DNA of 13,945 bases from Patescibacteria group bacterium (GTDB taxonomy: Bacteria; Patescibacteriota; Gracilibacteria; Peribacterales; Peribacteraceae): contig JAHISE010000083.1 of NCBI GenBank assembly GCA_018818235.1, positions 1 to 13,945 on the forward strand. Direction: 5' to 3'. A program made the position numbers and the translations under genes. Within the stretch, counting starts at the first letter, position 1. Every line of letters starts with the position of its first letter. A model generated the notes under the pieces. The model worked only from the letters and a program-made list of their open reading frames with translations. It was not told the origin of the DNA and ran no database searches. Shown here in pieces: positions 5,180-12,431 of the stretch.

Positions 5180-6064
5180 TCAAAACTGCGAAAGACTCTC
5201 CACTTTCGGAGGTTTAATCACCTCTATATCAGAAAACTGATTAGCATATATAGTTGTGAATACAGCTGCAAAGGCTACTCCCAAGTTCCATATTGCAATA
5301 TCTATGATTTTATCCAAAAAGCCCGTCGAAGGTATAACAAAAACCAGAACAGTGATTGCTGCCATTATGCAAAAAGTGAGGATTATGTATCTACCAAGTA
5401 TGGATGGCCACTTTGCTTGTGTGCGAATATAACTCTCGTATGCACTTTCGCGGATGCTTCGATTTTCTTTGATCAGGATCACTCCGGAGAAGATATATCT
5501 TGGGAAGAGTGTAAAAAGACAGACTATATTTATTATCGGAATCCAGAGGAAAGATCTAATAAATACCCAGATACTTAAGCCCATCATCGGGAATAGTTTT
5601 CCTGCGGCGGAGCCCATTGCCTCGAGTGTATGGTTGATATCTTTCGAGGCGAGAACAAGAAAGTAGGTGGCGACAAAAGTATGGGCAATAAAGATAATAA
5701 TCAGAAAGGGGATTACTATAGGTAGCAAGGCAAGTGATATGTCTTTGCCCTGTTGTGTGGAGAACCTTCTTCTTTCGGTTTCTGTCATATTATCGATTTT
5801 CTCATTCACATTTATCATCTCCATCTTCAAATCATCGAATGCAGTCTGGTCACCGCGTTTCATTCTATCATTTAACTCTTCGAATCGTTCCTGCGGAATC
5901 CCCATCTGCAAAAACTTCTTTCTGATTTGCACATCTGTTTGTCTCTCGAAGTAATCCCTGACTATCAAAAGAACCGCAGCAAATACAATGGTTCCTAGTA
6001 GTATCGGAATTGCTTTGGTTTTGCAGAATCGCCAAGTTTCTTTTAGGAGGTCGCTGAATGACAT
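5180..6064 (-). CDS. Multipass membrane protein, paralogue of 6112-6972
   Basis: This 294-residue integral membrane protein is of unrecognised family. A membrane segment at about 18-36 is followed by a charged helical stretch (37-108) likely to form a coiled coil outside the bilayer. Then come hydrophobic segments near 110-139, 157-183, 184-198, 223-245 and 252-275. The core GLSIWVFIRSFLWIPI (162-177), FPRYIFSGVIL (187-197) and ES..ES..R (206-214) align with the upstream gene, so the two arose by duplication. Both are expressed from the minus strand, 47 bases apart. This copy has its own TAGAAT box six bases before its ATG. It ends exactly where tpiA ends. The layout faintly resembles DUF975/YciC-type bundles, but function is unknown. 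Confidence 0.85.
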   Translation of the reverse strand: MSFSDLLKETWRFCKTKAIPILLGTIVFAAVLLIVRDYFERQTDVQIRKKFLQMGIPQERFEELNDRMKRGDQTAFDDLKMEMINVNEKIDNMTETERRRFSTQQGKDISLALLPIVIPFLIIIFIAHTFVATYFLVLASKDINHTLEAMGSAAGKLFPMMGLSIWVFIRSFLWIPIINIVCLFTLFPRYIFSGVILIKENRSIRESAYESYIRTQAKWPSILGRYIILTFCIMAAITVLVFVIPSTGFLDKIIDIAIWNLGVAFAAVFTTIYANQFSDIEVIKPPKVESLSQF

Positions 6065-6070
6065 GGGGGG

Positions 6071-6099
6071 ATTCTATAATAGAAATTAGACAAGGTCGA
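6071..6099 (-). promoter_or_regulatory. Promoter candidate for the 294-aa membrane protein
   Basis: On the minus strand TCGACC (6094-6099) and TAGAAT (6071-6076) are 17 bases apart. A run of six C separates the -10 from the ATG, with no Shine-Dalgarno sequence. The second gene of the pair could therefore also be transcribed on its own as a leaderless mRNA. Confidence 0.45.
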
Positions 6100-6111
6100 T
6101 ATCTACAATAA

Positions 6112-6972
6112 CTACATCTGTGGTTGAGCTTGAGCCTGTTGTACAGGAGCGGTTGCTGATTGGCTCATAACACTCTTCGCTAAATACACGGTAAACACTA
6201 TCGAGAATGCAGTTAAGGAACAATTAATCACTTGCACTACCATAGACACAGCTCTTCCATCAAAGTCGAATATATTCTTAATTAAAATATGAACTATTAT
6301 TAAAATTACTATTAGCCCGATATAGTTGCCAACAATCCTGAACCATGATCCTTTTGTGCGACTTAGGCTTTCATTCACACTTTCAATCACTCCTTTCTTT
6401 TCTCCCACAAGTATTACTCCCGCAAATGCAAAACGTGGGAAGTAGTAAATTCCTGTGAATATTCCTAATATTGGAATCCAAGCAAAAGATCTGATCGTTG
6501 CCCATATACTTACTCCAATCAAAGGAACAAAAACCCGTATTGCCTTGTTTATAAGTGCTCCAATACTCAATTCCTGATCAACTGCCAATACAAGGAAGTA
6601 AGCTTGTCCCAAAAGGAATATCAAAATCAGAACAAAAGCCAGCAGTGCCAATCCTCCCATTAGTTCAGGAGTGAAGAAGGATGCAGAAAGCGATTCATCT
6701 GCTTGTTCTAATTCATCCTTGGGAATCATTTCCAATTCCTCCATCAGCCTGCTGATTTCGTCTTCATCTCCGACTTCTATACTTTTCGCTAAATTATTCA
6801 TTTGTTCTTTCAGCTCAAGATCCATTCTACCATCCAATGCAATACTTGGAGCCAGATATGTAACAGATAGTGGAATAGCGAGTCCGAATACAATGGTACC
6901 AATCAGAAACGGAACTTTTGCAATCATGCAAAAGCGGAAAGAGTTTTTTAGAAGAGAGAAGAAGGTATTCAT
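6112..6972 (-). CDS. Multipass membrane protein, paralogue of 5180-6064
   Basis: This 286-residue protein has the same plan as its downstream neighbour. A membrane segment (about 18-40) is followed by an acidic helical stretch (48-97). Hydrophobic segments lie near 103-130, 145-170, 171-189, 212-232 and 242-266. The tail is short and rich in Gln and Ala (VQQAQAQPQ). The shared core reads GVSIWATIRSFAWIPI (153-168), FPRFAFAGVIL (178-188), ES..ES..R (197-205). Outside the core the loops differ, most of all the extracytoplasmic region, which suggests divergence towards different partners. It is first in the transcription order. No Shine-Dalgarno or clear -10 box is seen before its ATG. Function is unknown. 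Confidence 0.85.
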   Translation of the reverse strand: MNTFFSLLKNSFRFCMIAKVPFLIGTIVFGLAIPLSVTYLAPSIALDGRMDLELKEQMNNLAKSIEVGDEDEISRLMEELEMIPKDELEQADESLSASFFTPELMGGLALLAFVLILIFLLGQAYFLVLAVDQELSIGALINKAIRVFVPLIGVSIWATIRSFAWIPILGIFTGIYYFPRFAFAGVILVGEKKGVIESVNESLSRTKGSWFRIVGNYIGLIVILIIVHILIKNIFDFDGRAVSMVVQVINCSLTAFSIVFTVYLAKSVMSQSATAPVQQAQAQPQM

Positions 6973-7028
6973 TTAAGAATGGGAAAGTTGTCGTTTACTT
7001 TACTTTATTCAGAGATGAATGCAATATT

Positions 7029-7139
7029 CGTTTAATCGTTTTCTCGTTTGGCTGTTAATGAACTATAAATATTTCTAAAACAATAGGAACGAGTAAACGA
7101 GGAAACCAGAAAACGAGCAAACGTATTCTTGAGGACTAT
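7029..7139. repeat. Fold-back repeat followed by ATTCTTGAGGACTAT
   Basis: In the divergent gap between the membrane protein and the cysteine-rich gene, 7029-7042 and 7110-7123 are inverted at 12 of 14 bases. Inside them, CTCGTTT (7044-7050) matches AAACGAG (7095-7101). Two bases after the fold comes ATTCTTGAGGACTAT (7125-7139), which recurs exactly at 8649-8663 and in part at 13831-13841. The fold may be a mobile relic or an RNA structure; no promoter is convincing here. Confidence 0.6.
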
Positions 7140-7236
7140 CCTCCACCTCCTCCAAACTCAATAGCACAACGAATCGGGTTCCTCTGCAAGTTTTAAATAA
7201 TTACATTCGCAATCGCCTTTGATAAGCTGTTGTTTA

Positions 7237-8505
7237 ATGAGAATAAAGCCAATTGGACGGTTTAGACTAACATCGCGCTCCGGTGCCCTTCAGTCTTTGC
7301 TTGGTTTTGCTGTAGGCTTGGCAATTGCATGTGCTGTAGTAATTATGATTTTTGTTGATGAGAGGCTCTCTTTATCGGTAACAGGCCAATGTTCTTCACA
7401 AACTGAATGCATTGGTAAAGCAGGTTGTTCGTCTACTGATGAGAGCTGTTGCTTGAATGAGCTAAATCAAAGCAATGATTATGTAAATTTTGAAGGTGGA
7501 GATGTTTGTGATAGAGATGATGCAAATTTTGCATCCGTTGCTCCGGCACAAAGATCTGCTTCCGGATCAGCATTTGAATCCCCATTTCCTGAGTATCTTT
7601 CCGGAGAAAATGGGTTTCCTTATCCTGCACCTGACTTTCCATTTCCGGTAGCCGATGAATTATCTTTTCCTTATACCGCGCCTGACTTTGGACTTTCTGT
7701 AGCCGATGAATCATCTTTGCCATTCTCCATATTCGAATCCGTTTTTCCTGCAGCCGGGGATTTGTCCATTGAAGGCGTATGTCCTCCGACTGTTGATTGC
7801 GTAATACCTGCACCCGGATGTTACTTCAGGCCAATTTACGATCACAATGGTTGTATTATCACATGCGGCAATCCTATTTGTTCCGATAGCTCCTTTGTTA
7901 AAGACGAGTGTCCTCCAGAACCTTTCTGTGAAGTGGATAATCCAATGTGTTTCTTTGATCCCGTATATGATGACAATGGTTGTATGATCGCATGTGGTGA
8001 ACAAAAGTGTCCGAATAGTATTGATGAGGATTCTTATCAGGAATCGGATCAAGAGTTACCGGTTCCACCGGATGATTATTCGATTTTTGAATTCGATGAA
8101 CTTGATGAATTATTAATAGATGATTTTGTTGATTCGTTTGAACAATTACAGGAAGAAGAACAGGTTTTTGAATATTCCGAAAATGATTATCCTATTGAGT
8201 TTGTAGATGATTTTGCAGTACCGATAGAAGATATTTTTGAAGAGGATTTTTTTAATGAGGAGACTGAAGTTTCGCCATTTGATTTTGGAAATGAGAATGA
8301 TTTGGAAGTAAATAGATATGAGCCAATTATTCCTCTGGAAGAACAGGAAAATTCGGTATTACTATGCTCAAGATGTGGAGAGTGTGGTGAAGGGGTTTTT
8401 AATACTTGTGATAAAAATGAATGTATGAGTCTGGGATTTTGTATTCCCAAGAATCGGGTTTTCTATACTACGTGTGTGCCGGATGGGGAGGTGTGTGGGG
8501 GATAG
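7237..8505 (+). CDS. Secreted or anchored acidic cysteine-rich protein
   Basis: From the ATG at 7237 the protein has 422 residues; a TTG 18 bases earlier is an alternative start. A basic N-terminus and one membrane segment (about 21-40) would place the rest outside. Then come a Cys-rich segment (about 52-91) and a Pro/Phe-rich stretch with two copies of FPYxAPDFxxxVADE (127-159). Two homologous Cys modules follow (182-215 and 225-258), of pattern CPPxxxCxxxxPxCxFxPxYDxNGCxIxCGxxxC. A very acidic spacer (262-369, many Asp, Glu and Phe) leads to a final Cys-rich domain (377-420) starting CSRCGECG. The paired cysteines suggest disulfides and so an oxidising exterior. The modules recall small extracellular Cys-knot or inhibitor-type domains, but I do not recognise the family. 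Codons at the 3' end are G-rich. Confidence 0.85.
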   Translation: MRIKPIGRFRLTSRSGALQSLLGFAVGLAIACAVVIMIFVDERLSLSVTGQCSSQTECIGKAGCSSTDESCCLNELNQSNDYVNFEGGDVCDRDDANFASVAPAQRSASGSAFESPFPEYLSGENGFPYPAPDFPFPVADELSFPYTAPDFGLSVADESSLPFSIFESVFPAAGDLSIEGVCPPTVDCVIPAPGCYFRPIYDHNGCIITCGNPICSDSSFVKDECPPEPFCEVDNPMCFFDPVYDDNGCMIACGEQKCPNSIDEDSYQESDQELPVPPDDYSIFEFDELDELLIDDFVDSFEQLQEEEQVFEYSENDYPIEFVDDFAVPIEDIFEEDFFNEETEVSPFDFGNENDLEVNRYEPIIPLEEQENSVLLCSRCGECGEGVFNTCDKNECMSLGFCIPKNRVFYTTCVPDGEVCGG

Positions 8506-8570
8506 AATTATGATTAGAGTTATTCAATGATTCTTAAGGAGATAAGAGAGTTAAAAGAATATTGGAGTAC

Positions 8571-8663
8571 TGGAATATTGGGTTTATGAATAGCAAGTAT
8601 TTTAGTTCGTGTTACTTTAGACCAATATTCCAATATTCTAATATTCCAATTCTTGAGGACTAT
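8571..8663. repeat. Fold-back repeat followed by ATTCTTGAGGACTAT
   Basis: TGGAATATTGG (8571-8581) and CCAATATTCCA (8622-8632) are a perfect 11-bp inverted pair. Further AATATT words lie on both sides (8559-8565, 8634-8646). The fold is followed by ATTCTTGAGGACTAT (8649-8663), identical to 7125-7139. It fills much of the gap before ftsH. Confidence 0.65.
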
Positions 8664-8679
8664 TATCTCCAATAAATTA

Positions 8680-8708
8680 ATGACTAACCTCCCTCCACAG
8701 GCTATCAT
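8680..8708 (+). promoter_or_regulatory. Promoter candidate for ftsH
   Basis: ATGACT (8680-8685) and TATCAT (8703-8708) are 17 bases apart. A TCCCCC spacer of six bases leads to the ATG at 8715. No Shine-Dalgarno sequence is present, so the mRNA would be leaderless. Confidence 0.5.
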
Positions 8709-8714
8709 TCCCCC

Positions 8715-10559
8715 ATGCCTACCGCTCGAAATCAGAAGCCCGTGCGTCCAAGATGGCTAATGTCATTCTTCATTTTTGCGCTCCTTATATTCCTTTCGTT
8801 TTACTCAATATCCAATCCAATGCGCGATTCGGATAAGAAATTTGAGGATGCGCAGGAGGTTCCCATAAGCAGGATAACCAAAGGATATGCAGCCGGAGAA
8901 TTCGAAAGCATATTGGTTCGTGACAACAAGGTTTTTGCGATTATAAAGGAGGGGGGTGCTCTTAAGTCATATAAAGGAGCACGCGATAGTGTGAGTGATC
9001 TTGGTTGGAACGATCCGGAAAACGAAACAGTTGTGGAAATAGAAGACCGCGAAGCTGCGAATATGTTTGCTGCCATACTGCCGGATTTGCTCTTTTTCTT
9101 CCTTATAATTGCGGGAGTAATCTGGCTTTTTCGCGGCATTTCCCGTAGTCAAAGTACTGCTCTTTCATTCGGAAAATCACGGGCAAGAGTCACGGATGCC
9201 AAACAAGTTAAGACAAGATTCAAAAATGTTGCAGGTTGCGAAGAGGCAAAAGATGATTTGGTAGAAGTTGTTGATTTTCTTAAAAATCCAAAGAAGTATA
9301 TTAATCTTGGAGCAAAGATTCCAAAGGGAGTCTTGCTGGTTGGAGCCCCAGGAACCGGTAAAACTCTTCTTGCTCGCGCAGTTGCAGGGGAAGCAGGTGT
9401 CCCGTTCTTCTCCATTGCGGGTTCCGAATTTGTAGAAATGTTTGTTGGAGTCGGAGCAAGTCGTGTACGTGATCTTTTCTTAAAAGCGAAACGCAATGCT
9501 CCCGCTATCATATTCATAGACGAAATTGATGCGGTAGGGCGTCAACGCGGAGGTGCGGGATTTGGAGGAGGACATGATGAGCGCGAGCAGACCTTGAATC
9601 AGATTTTAACCGAGATGGATGGGTTTGAGCAGGGGACCAATGTAATTGTAATGGCGGCAACAAATCGTCCCGATGTGTTGGATGTGGCTCTCCTTCGTCC
9701 TGGCAGATTCGATCGCAGAATATTTATAGACAAACCAGATCTGGTTGCACGCGAGAAAATTTTGGAAGTTCATATTAACGATAAAAAGACCGCCAAGGGA
9801 ATCGATTTGCATACGATTGCAAAACAGACAGTTGGTCTTACGGGTGCTGATCTGGAAAATATTTGCAACGAGGCGGCGATTTTTGCGGCTAAAAGAAAGA
9901 AGAAAACTATTTCACATCAGGAATTTATTGATGCTGTTGAAAAGATAACAATCGGAGCGGAGAAACGATCGCGCAAGTTAACCGATAAAGAGAAGAAGAT
10001 CACAGCGTATCACGAGCTTGGTCACGCGATAGTCGGTCACATGTGTCCAGAGTCGGATCCTTTGCACAAGATATCAATAGTATCACGCGGTTCCGCGCTT
10101 GGAATTACATGGTTCCTTCCAACGGAAGATCAGTACACCACAAGCAAGTCTAAGTTCCTTGATGAGATTTGCGGATTGCTTGGTGGTCGTGCTGCGGAAG
10201 AACTCATATTCAATGAAATGACAACCGGTGCAAGCAATGACATAGAAAGGGCTTCTAATATTGCACGTAACATGGCCATGCGTTACGGAATGGGAGACGA
10301 TGAGTTGGGTCCTGTGGCTTACGGAGAAAGACAAGGAACTATGTTTGCCGGTGTTGATCCAACATATGTTCGTAATTACTCCGAAGAAAAAGCAAAAGAG
10401 ATTGATGCTTTTGTTCGTAAAACGATTAACAAACAATATGAGCGGGCAACTGATTATCTAAATAAATCTAGAGGGAAGCTTGATGATCTGGCGAAAATTC
10501 TTTTGGAGAAGGAGACGTTGAGTATTGAAGAGTTTACGGAGATATTTGCAAAGGGTTAG
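8715..10559 (+). CDS. ftsH: ATP-dependent zinc metalloprotease FtsH
   Basis: This 614-residue membrane AAA+ protease forms hexamers that extract and degrade misfolded or short-lived membrane and cytosolic proteins. Order: membrane segment 14-32, external domain about 36-120, second membrane segment 121-140, then the AAA module. It has Walker A GAPGTGKT (210-217), pore loop MFVGVG (242-247), Walker B IIFIDEID (265-272) and the second region of homology TNRPDVLDVALLRPGRFDR with arginine fingers R328 and R331. The M41 peptidase domain has HELGH (433-437) as zinc site and D509 in TTGASNDIERAS as the third ligand. Nothing essential is missing and there is no long C-terminal extension. The ATG follows a TATCAT box. 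It has no operon partner and is followed by repeat copy C. Confidence 0.98.
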   Translation: MPTARNQKPVRPRWLMSFFIFALLIFLSFYSISNPMRDSDKKFEDAQEVPISRITKGYAAGEFESILVRDNKVFAIIKEGGALKSYKGARDSVSDLGWNDPENETVVEIEDREAANMFAAILPDLLFFFLIIAGVIWLFRGISRSQSTALSFGKSRARVTDAKQVKTRFKNVAGCEEAKDDLVEVVDFLKNPKKYINLGAKIPKGVLLVGAPGTGKTLLARAVAGEAGVPFFSIAGSEFVEMFVGVGASRVRDLFLKAKRNAPAIIFIDEIDAVGRQRGGAGFGGGHDEREQTLNQILTEMDGFEQGTNVIVMAATNRPDVLDVALLRPGRFDRRIFIDKPDLVAREKILEVHINDKKTAKGIDLHTIAKQTVGLTGADLENICNEAAIFAAKRKKKTISHQEFIDAVEKITIGAEKRSRKLTDKEKKITAYHELGHAIVGHMCPESDPLHKISIVSRGSALGITWFLPTEDQYTTSKSKFLDEICGLLGGRAAEELIFNEMTTGASNDIERASNIARNMAMRYGMGDDELGPVAYGERQGTMFAGVDPTYVRNYSEEKAKEIDAFVRKTINKQYERATDYLNKSRGKLDDLAKILLEKETLSIEEFTEIFAKG

Positions 10560-10578
10560 AAAAGTGAAGAGTGAATAA

Positions 10579-10884
10579 CCGACCTCACCCCCTGGCCCCC
10601 TCTCCTGCCCTGTCAAATGTTTCAAGTAATTTTGATGATGTTATTTGATTCTGGTTATTTACAGGAGAGGGGGGAGCCCGTATCAAAGGAATAAATTGCA
10701 TTTCATTGCATCACACAACTGCAACTAAATAACATCCAATGGCGGAGTTCCCCCCCTCCTCTAAGTTTGAATATATAAAAGCAACAAGTAATTCAAATGT
10801 TCATTAAAGTGGGAGGAGAAGGGGCTAGGGGGTGAGGTCGGATAGAAAGTTAAAAATTTATTCCAGCAAATTATCTTTTGATCC
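10579..10884. repeat. MITE-like nested inverted repeat, copy C
   Basis: The 400-base gap after ftsH holds no gene. Terminal arms 10579-10605 and 10815-10841 match at 25 of 27 bases (CCGACCTCACCCCCTGG... and inverse). An inner G/C pair (10664-10680 with 10744-10760) is imperfect. The interior shares AATGGCGGAG-like words with copy B (AATGGCAGAG). The flank 10842-10884 is the inverse of the outer arm of copy B, but copy C lacks that arm on the ftsH side. It could act as a strong hairpin shielding the end of ftsH mRNA. Confidence 0.82.
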
Positions 10885-10903
10885 TTTGCAATGTGTAAAA
10901 TAC

Positions 10904-10933
10904 TTGACATATAGAGTATATTATCAGTAGAAT
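10904..10933 (+). promoter_or_regulatory. Sigma-70-type promoter for the 382-aa gene
   Basis: TTGACA (10904-10909, perfect) and TAGAAT (10928-10933, five of six) are 18 bases apart, with AT-rich DNA around them. Transcription would start near 10940 and leave a leader of about 20 bases without a Shine-Dalgarno sequence. This is the best promoter in the window, just beyond repeat copy C. Confidence 0.7.
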
Positions 10934-10959
10934 CGTCAGTACCTTTACATATTGATAAT

Positions 10960-12108
10960 ATGAGTATTGAAGGATTATTATCGAATGATGCGACAAAACA
11001 GGCATGTAAACAAACTGGATGTCAACAATTTGACCGTCGCGAATTCATTAAAAAAGTATCAGCTGTTATGGCATTAAATCATGTTGATGGTACAGATTCT
11101 ATTGCGGCAGGAAACCAAGAGAATGAATATATTAGACAACTGCTGGAAAATTTGAAGAAACAAGGTTGGCTTATCACAGAATACAATCCTTCAAACGAAG
11201 GAAAGGGGATTTCAGCTCCATGCATAGTTGCACCTGAAGGCTATTCATGCAGATCTATTGTAATAGGACAAGGGGCACATATACCCAAAGGCAGTGATGT
11301 TTCTGAAATTGAATTTTATTATTATATGCCTGCAGATTTTGGTGACAGAGGGCATTTAGCATCAAAACCGGTTGTAGTCGCAGGTGGGGAAACATTAGAT
11401 CATGAATCGGAAGTTGTTTATTCAACACCGGAAACAAGTATGGGATATAGAAATAAATTGATGTGGATATCAATCAAAAATCCGCCTAGCGGAACAACTA
11501 TCAATACTCAGGTGTTACATTGGATTATGGCTCCTGTCACAAGTGACGTTACTCAGTCAGCAAAAAGAAGATTTGAACAAATAAATCCTCGTGCTTATTA
11601 TGCAGTTCAAGGCGCTGTTAATGCCTCTGCCATTTACCATCCTCCAACAAATTCTCCTTGCGGGTTCAAGGCGCAATATTGTCAAAATCTTGCAGGAAAT
11701 TATGCAAGATATGTTGCCGGTTTTGTGAATAATGCGGGGGGAAAAGAAACTGGCAATGAAACCAAACATGCCTGGGTAATGATAATGATAAACGGACGTT
11801 ATGCGTTTGTAGATCCTTTGAATGCTACAAATGTTCCGTGGGGACAGCTTGGTGGTTATGTACCATGTGCATTTTCAAGCACAACAGTGATTCCGGAAAA
11901 GAATGCAAAATTTGCAAACAAAAGTGGTGGAATGTCCTATAGGGGCGGTAGAAAAACCAGATTGGAATATTTGGGGCTACAATTCCTTAAGGACCGCAAA
12001 GAAATAGCCTTTTCAGACGATTCGATTTTTAATCCGCCACAAGAAGTAATTGATTATTATAATTGTCGTGTAAGAAAAAGGCAGGACTTGTACGATTTAA
12101 ACAGATAA
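10960..12108 (+). CDS. Transglutaminase-like cysteine protein
   Basis: The C-terminal half of this 382-residue protein carries a likely papain/transglutaminase triad: C241 in AQYCQNLAGNYARYVAGF, H270 in KHAWVMI and D285 in YAFVDPLNA. These have the spacing and context of transglutaminase-core proteins, which cleave or join amide bonds or survive as inactive scaffolds. The N-terminus has DRREFIKK (25-32) before a short hydrophobic stretch, resembling a twin-arginine signal, but the hydrophobic part is brief. Residues 85-195 look beta-rich (EIEFYYYMPADFG, NKLMWISIKNPP) and may be a binding domain. Other cysteines (C16, C21, C88, C97, C234, C303) could form disulfides if it is exported. A good promoter precedes it and it stands alone. 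Substrate is unknown. Confidence 0.78.
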   Translation: MSIEGLLSNDATKQACKQTGCQQFDRREFIKKVSAVMALNHVDGTDSIAAGNQENEYIRQLLENLKKQGWLITEYNPSNEGKGISAPCIVAPEGYSCRSIVIGQGAHIPKGSDVSEIEFYYYMPADFGDRGHLASKPVVVAGGETLDHESEVVYSTPETSMGYRNKLMWISIKNPPSGTTINTQVLHWIMAPVTSDVTQSAKRRFEQINPRAYYAVQGAVNASAIYHPPTNSPCGFKAQYCQNLAGNYARYVAGFVNNAGGKETGNETKHAWVMIMINGRYAFVDPLNATNVPWGQLGGYVPCAFSSTTVIPEKNAKFANKSGGMSYRGGRKTRLEYLGLQFLKDRKEIAFSDDSIFNPPQEVIDYYNCRVRKRQDLYDLNR

Positions 12109-12253
12109 ATCGAGCATAACCTACGAATTGATACTAATTACATTTCAAAACATCACATATCGTAGTATCTATTAATACCTATACCTTGGCTCTTTTTCTT
12201 GCTCCAAAACCAAACGGCAGGTCTTATGGTTTGGATTTTTTGATTTAAGTTTT

Positions 12254-12316
12254 GCTTGCCACGGTCGTACATGTACGACGTGGCTTGCCACGGTCGTACA
12301 TGTACGACGTGGCTTG
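12254..12316. repeat. 29-bp palindromic unit in tandem
   Basis: The 323-base gap before purB has no gene. Its centre is an exact 29-bp unit repeated twice (12254-12282, 12283-12311) plus five bases of a third. Each unit contains the perfect 16-bp palindrome GTCGTACATGTACGAC framed by GCCAC and GTGGC. The copies are identical, so duplication is recent or maintained. The arms recall the CACGT-framed palindromes at 2765-2816. The rest of the gap is AT-rich. Confidence 0.92.
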
Positions 12317-12394
12317 ATTTTCCAGTACTTGATTTTTGGGATTTATAACTAAATCCACCTGATCCCAGATACACAATAATAATTGAATAATATG

Positions 12395-12423
12395 TTACAT
12401 CAGATAATTATAGGTGTTACAAT
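12395..12423 (+). promoter_or_regulatory. Promoter candidate for purB
   Basis: TACAAT (12418-12423, five of six consensus) lies eight bases before the ATG at 12432. A weak TTACAT (12395-12400) lies 17 bases upstream of it. No Shine-Dalgarno sequence is seen, and the 5' leader would be at most two or three bases. Confidence 0.5.
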
Positions 12424-12431
12424 AAAACCCG

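Noticed and set aside
5189..5208. Hairpin CGAAAG...CTTTCG at the tpiA/membrane-protein junction as a terminator
   Set aside because: The stem is only six bases, lies inside the 3' end of the minus-strand gene, and is followed by at most four T. Too weak to call.
7433..7813. Minus-strand open frame of 126 codons within the cysteine-rich gene
   Set aside because: It is a shadow of the repeated coding sequence on the plus strand and has low-complexity content with no recognisable domain.
12254..12316. Tandem 29-bp repeats as a CRISPR array
   Set aside because: The units are directly joined with no spacers, only two copies exist, and no cas gene is near.
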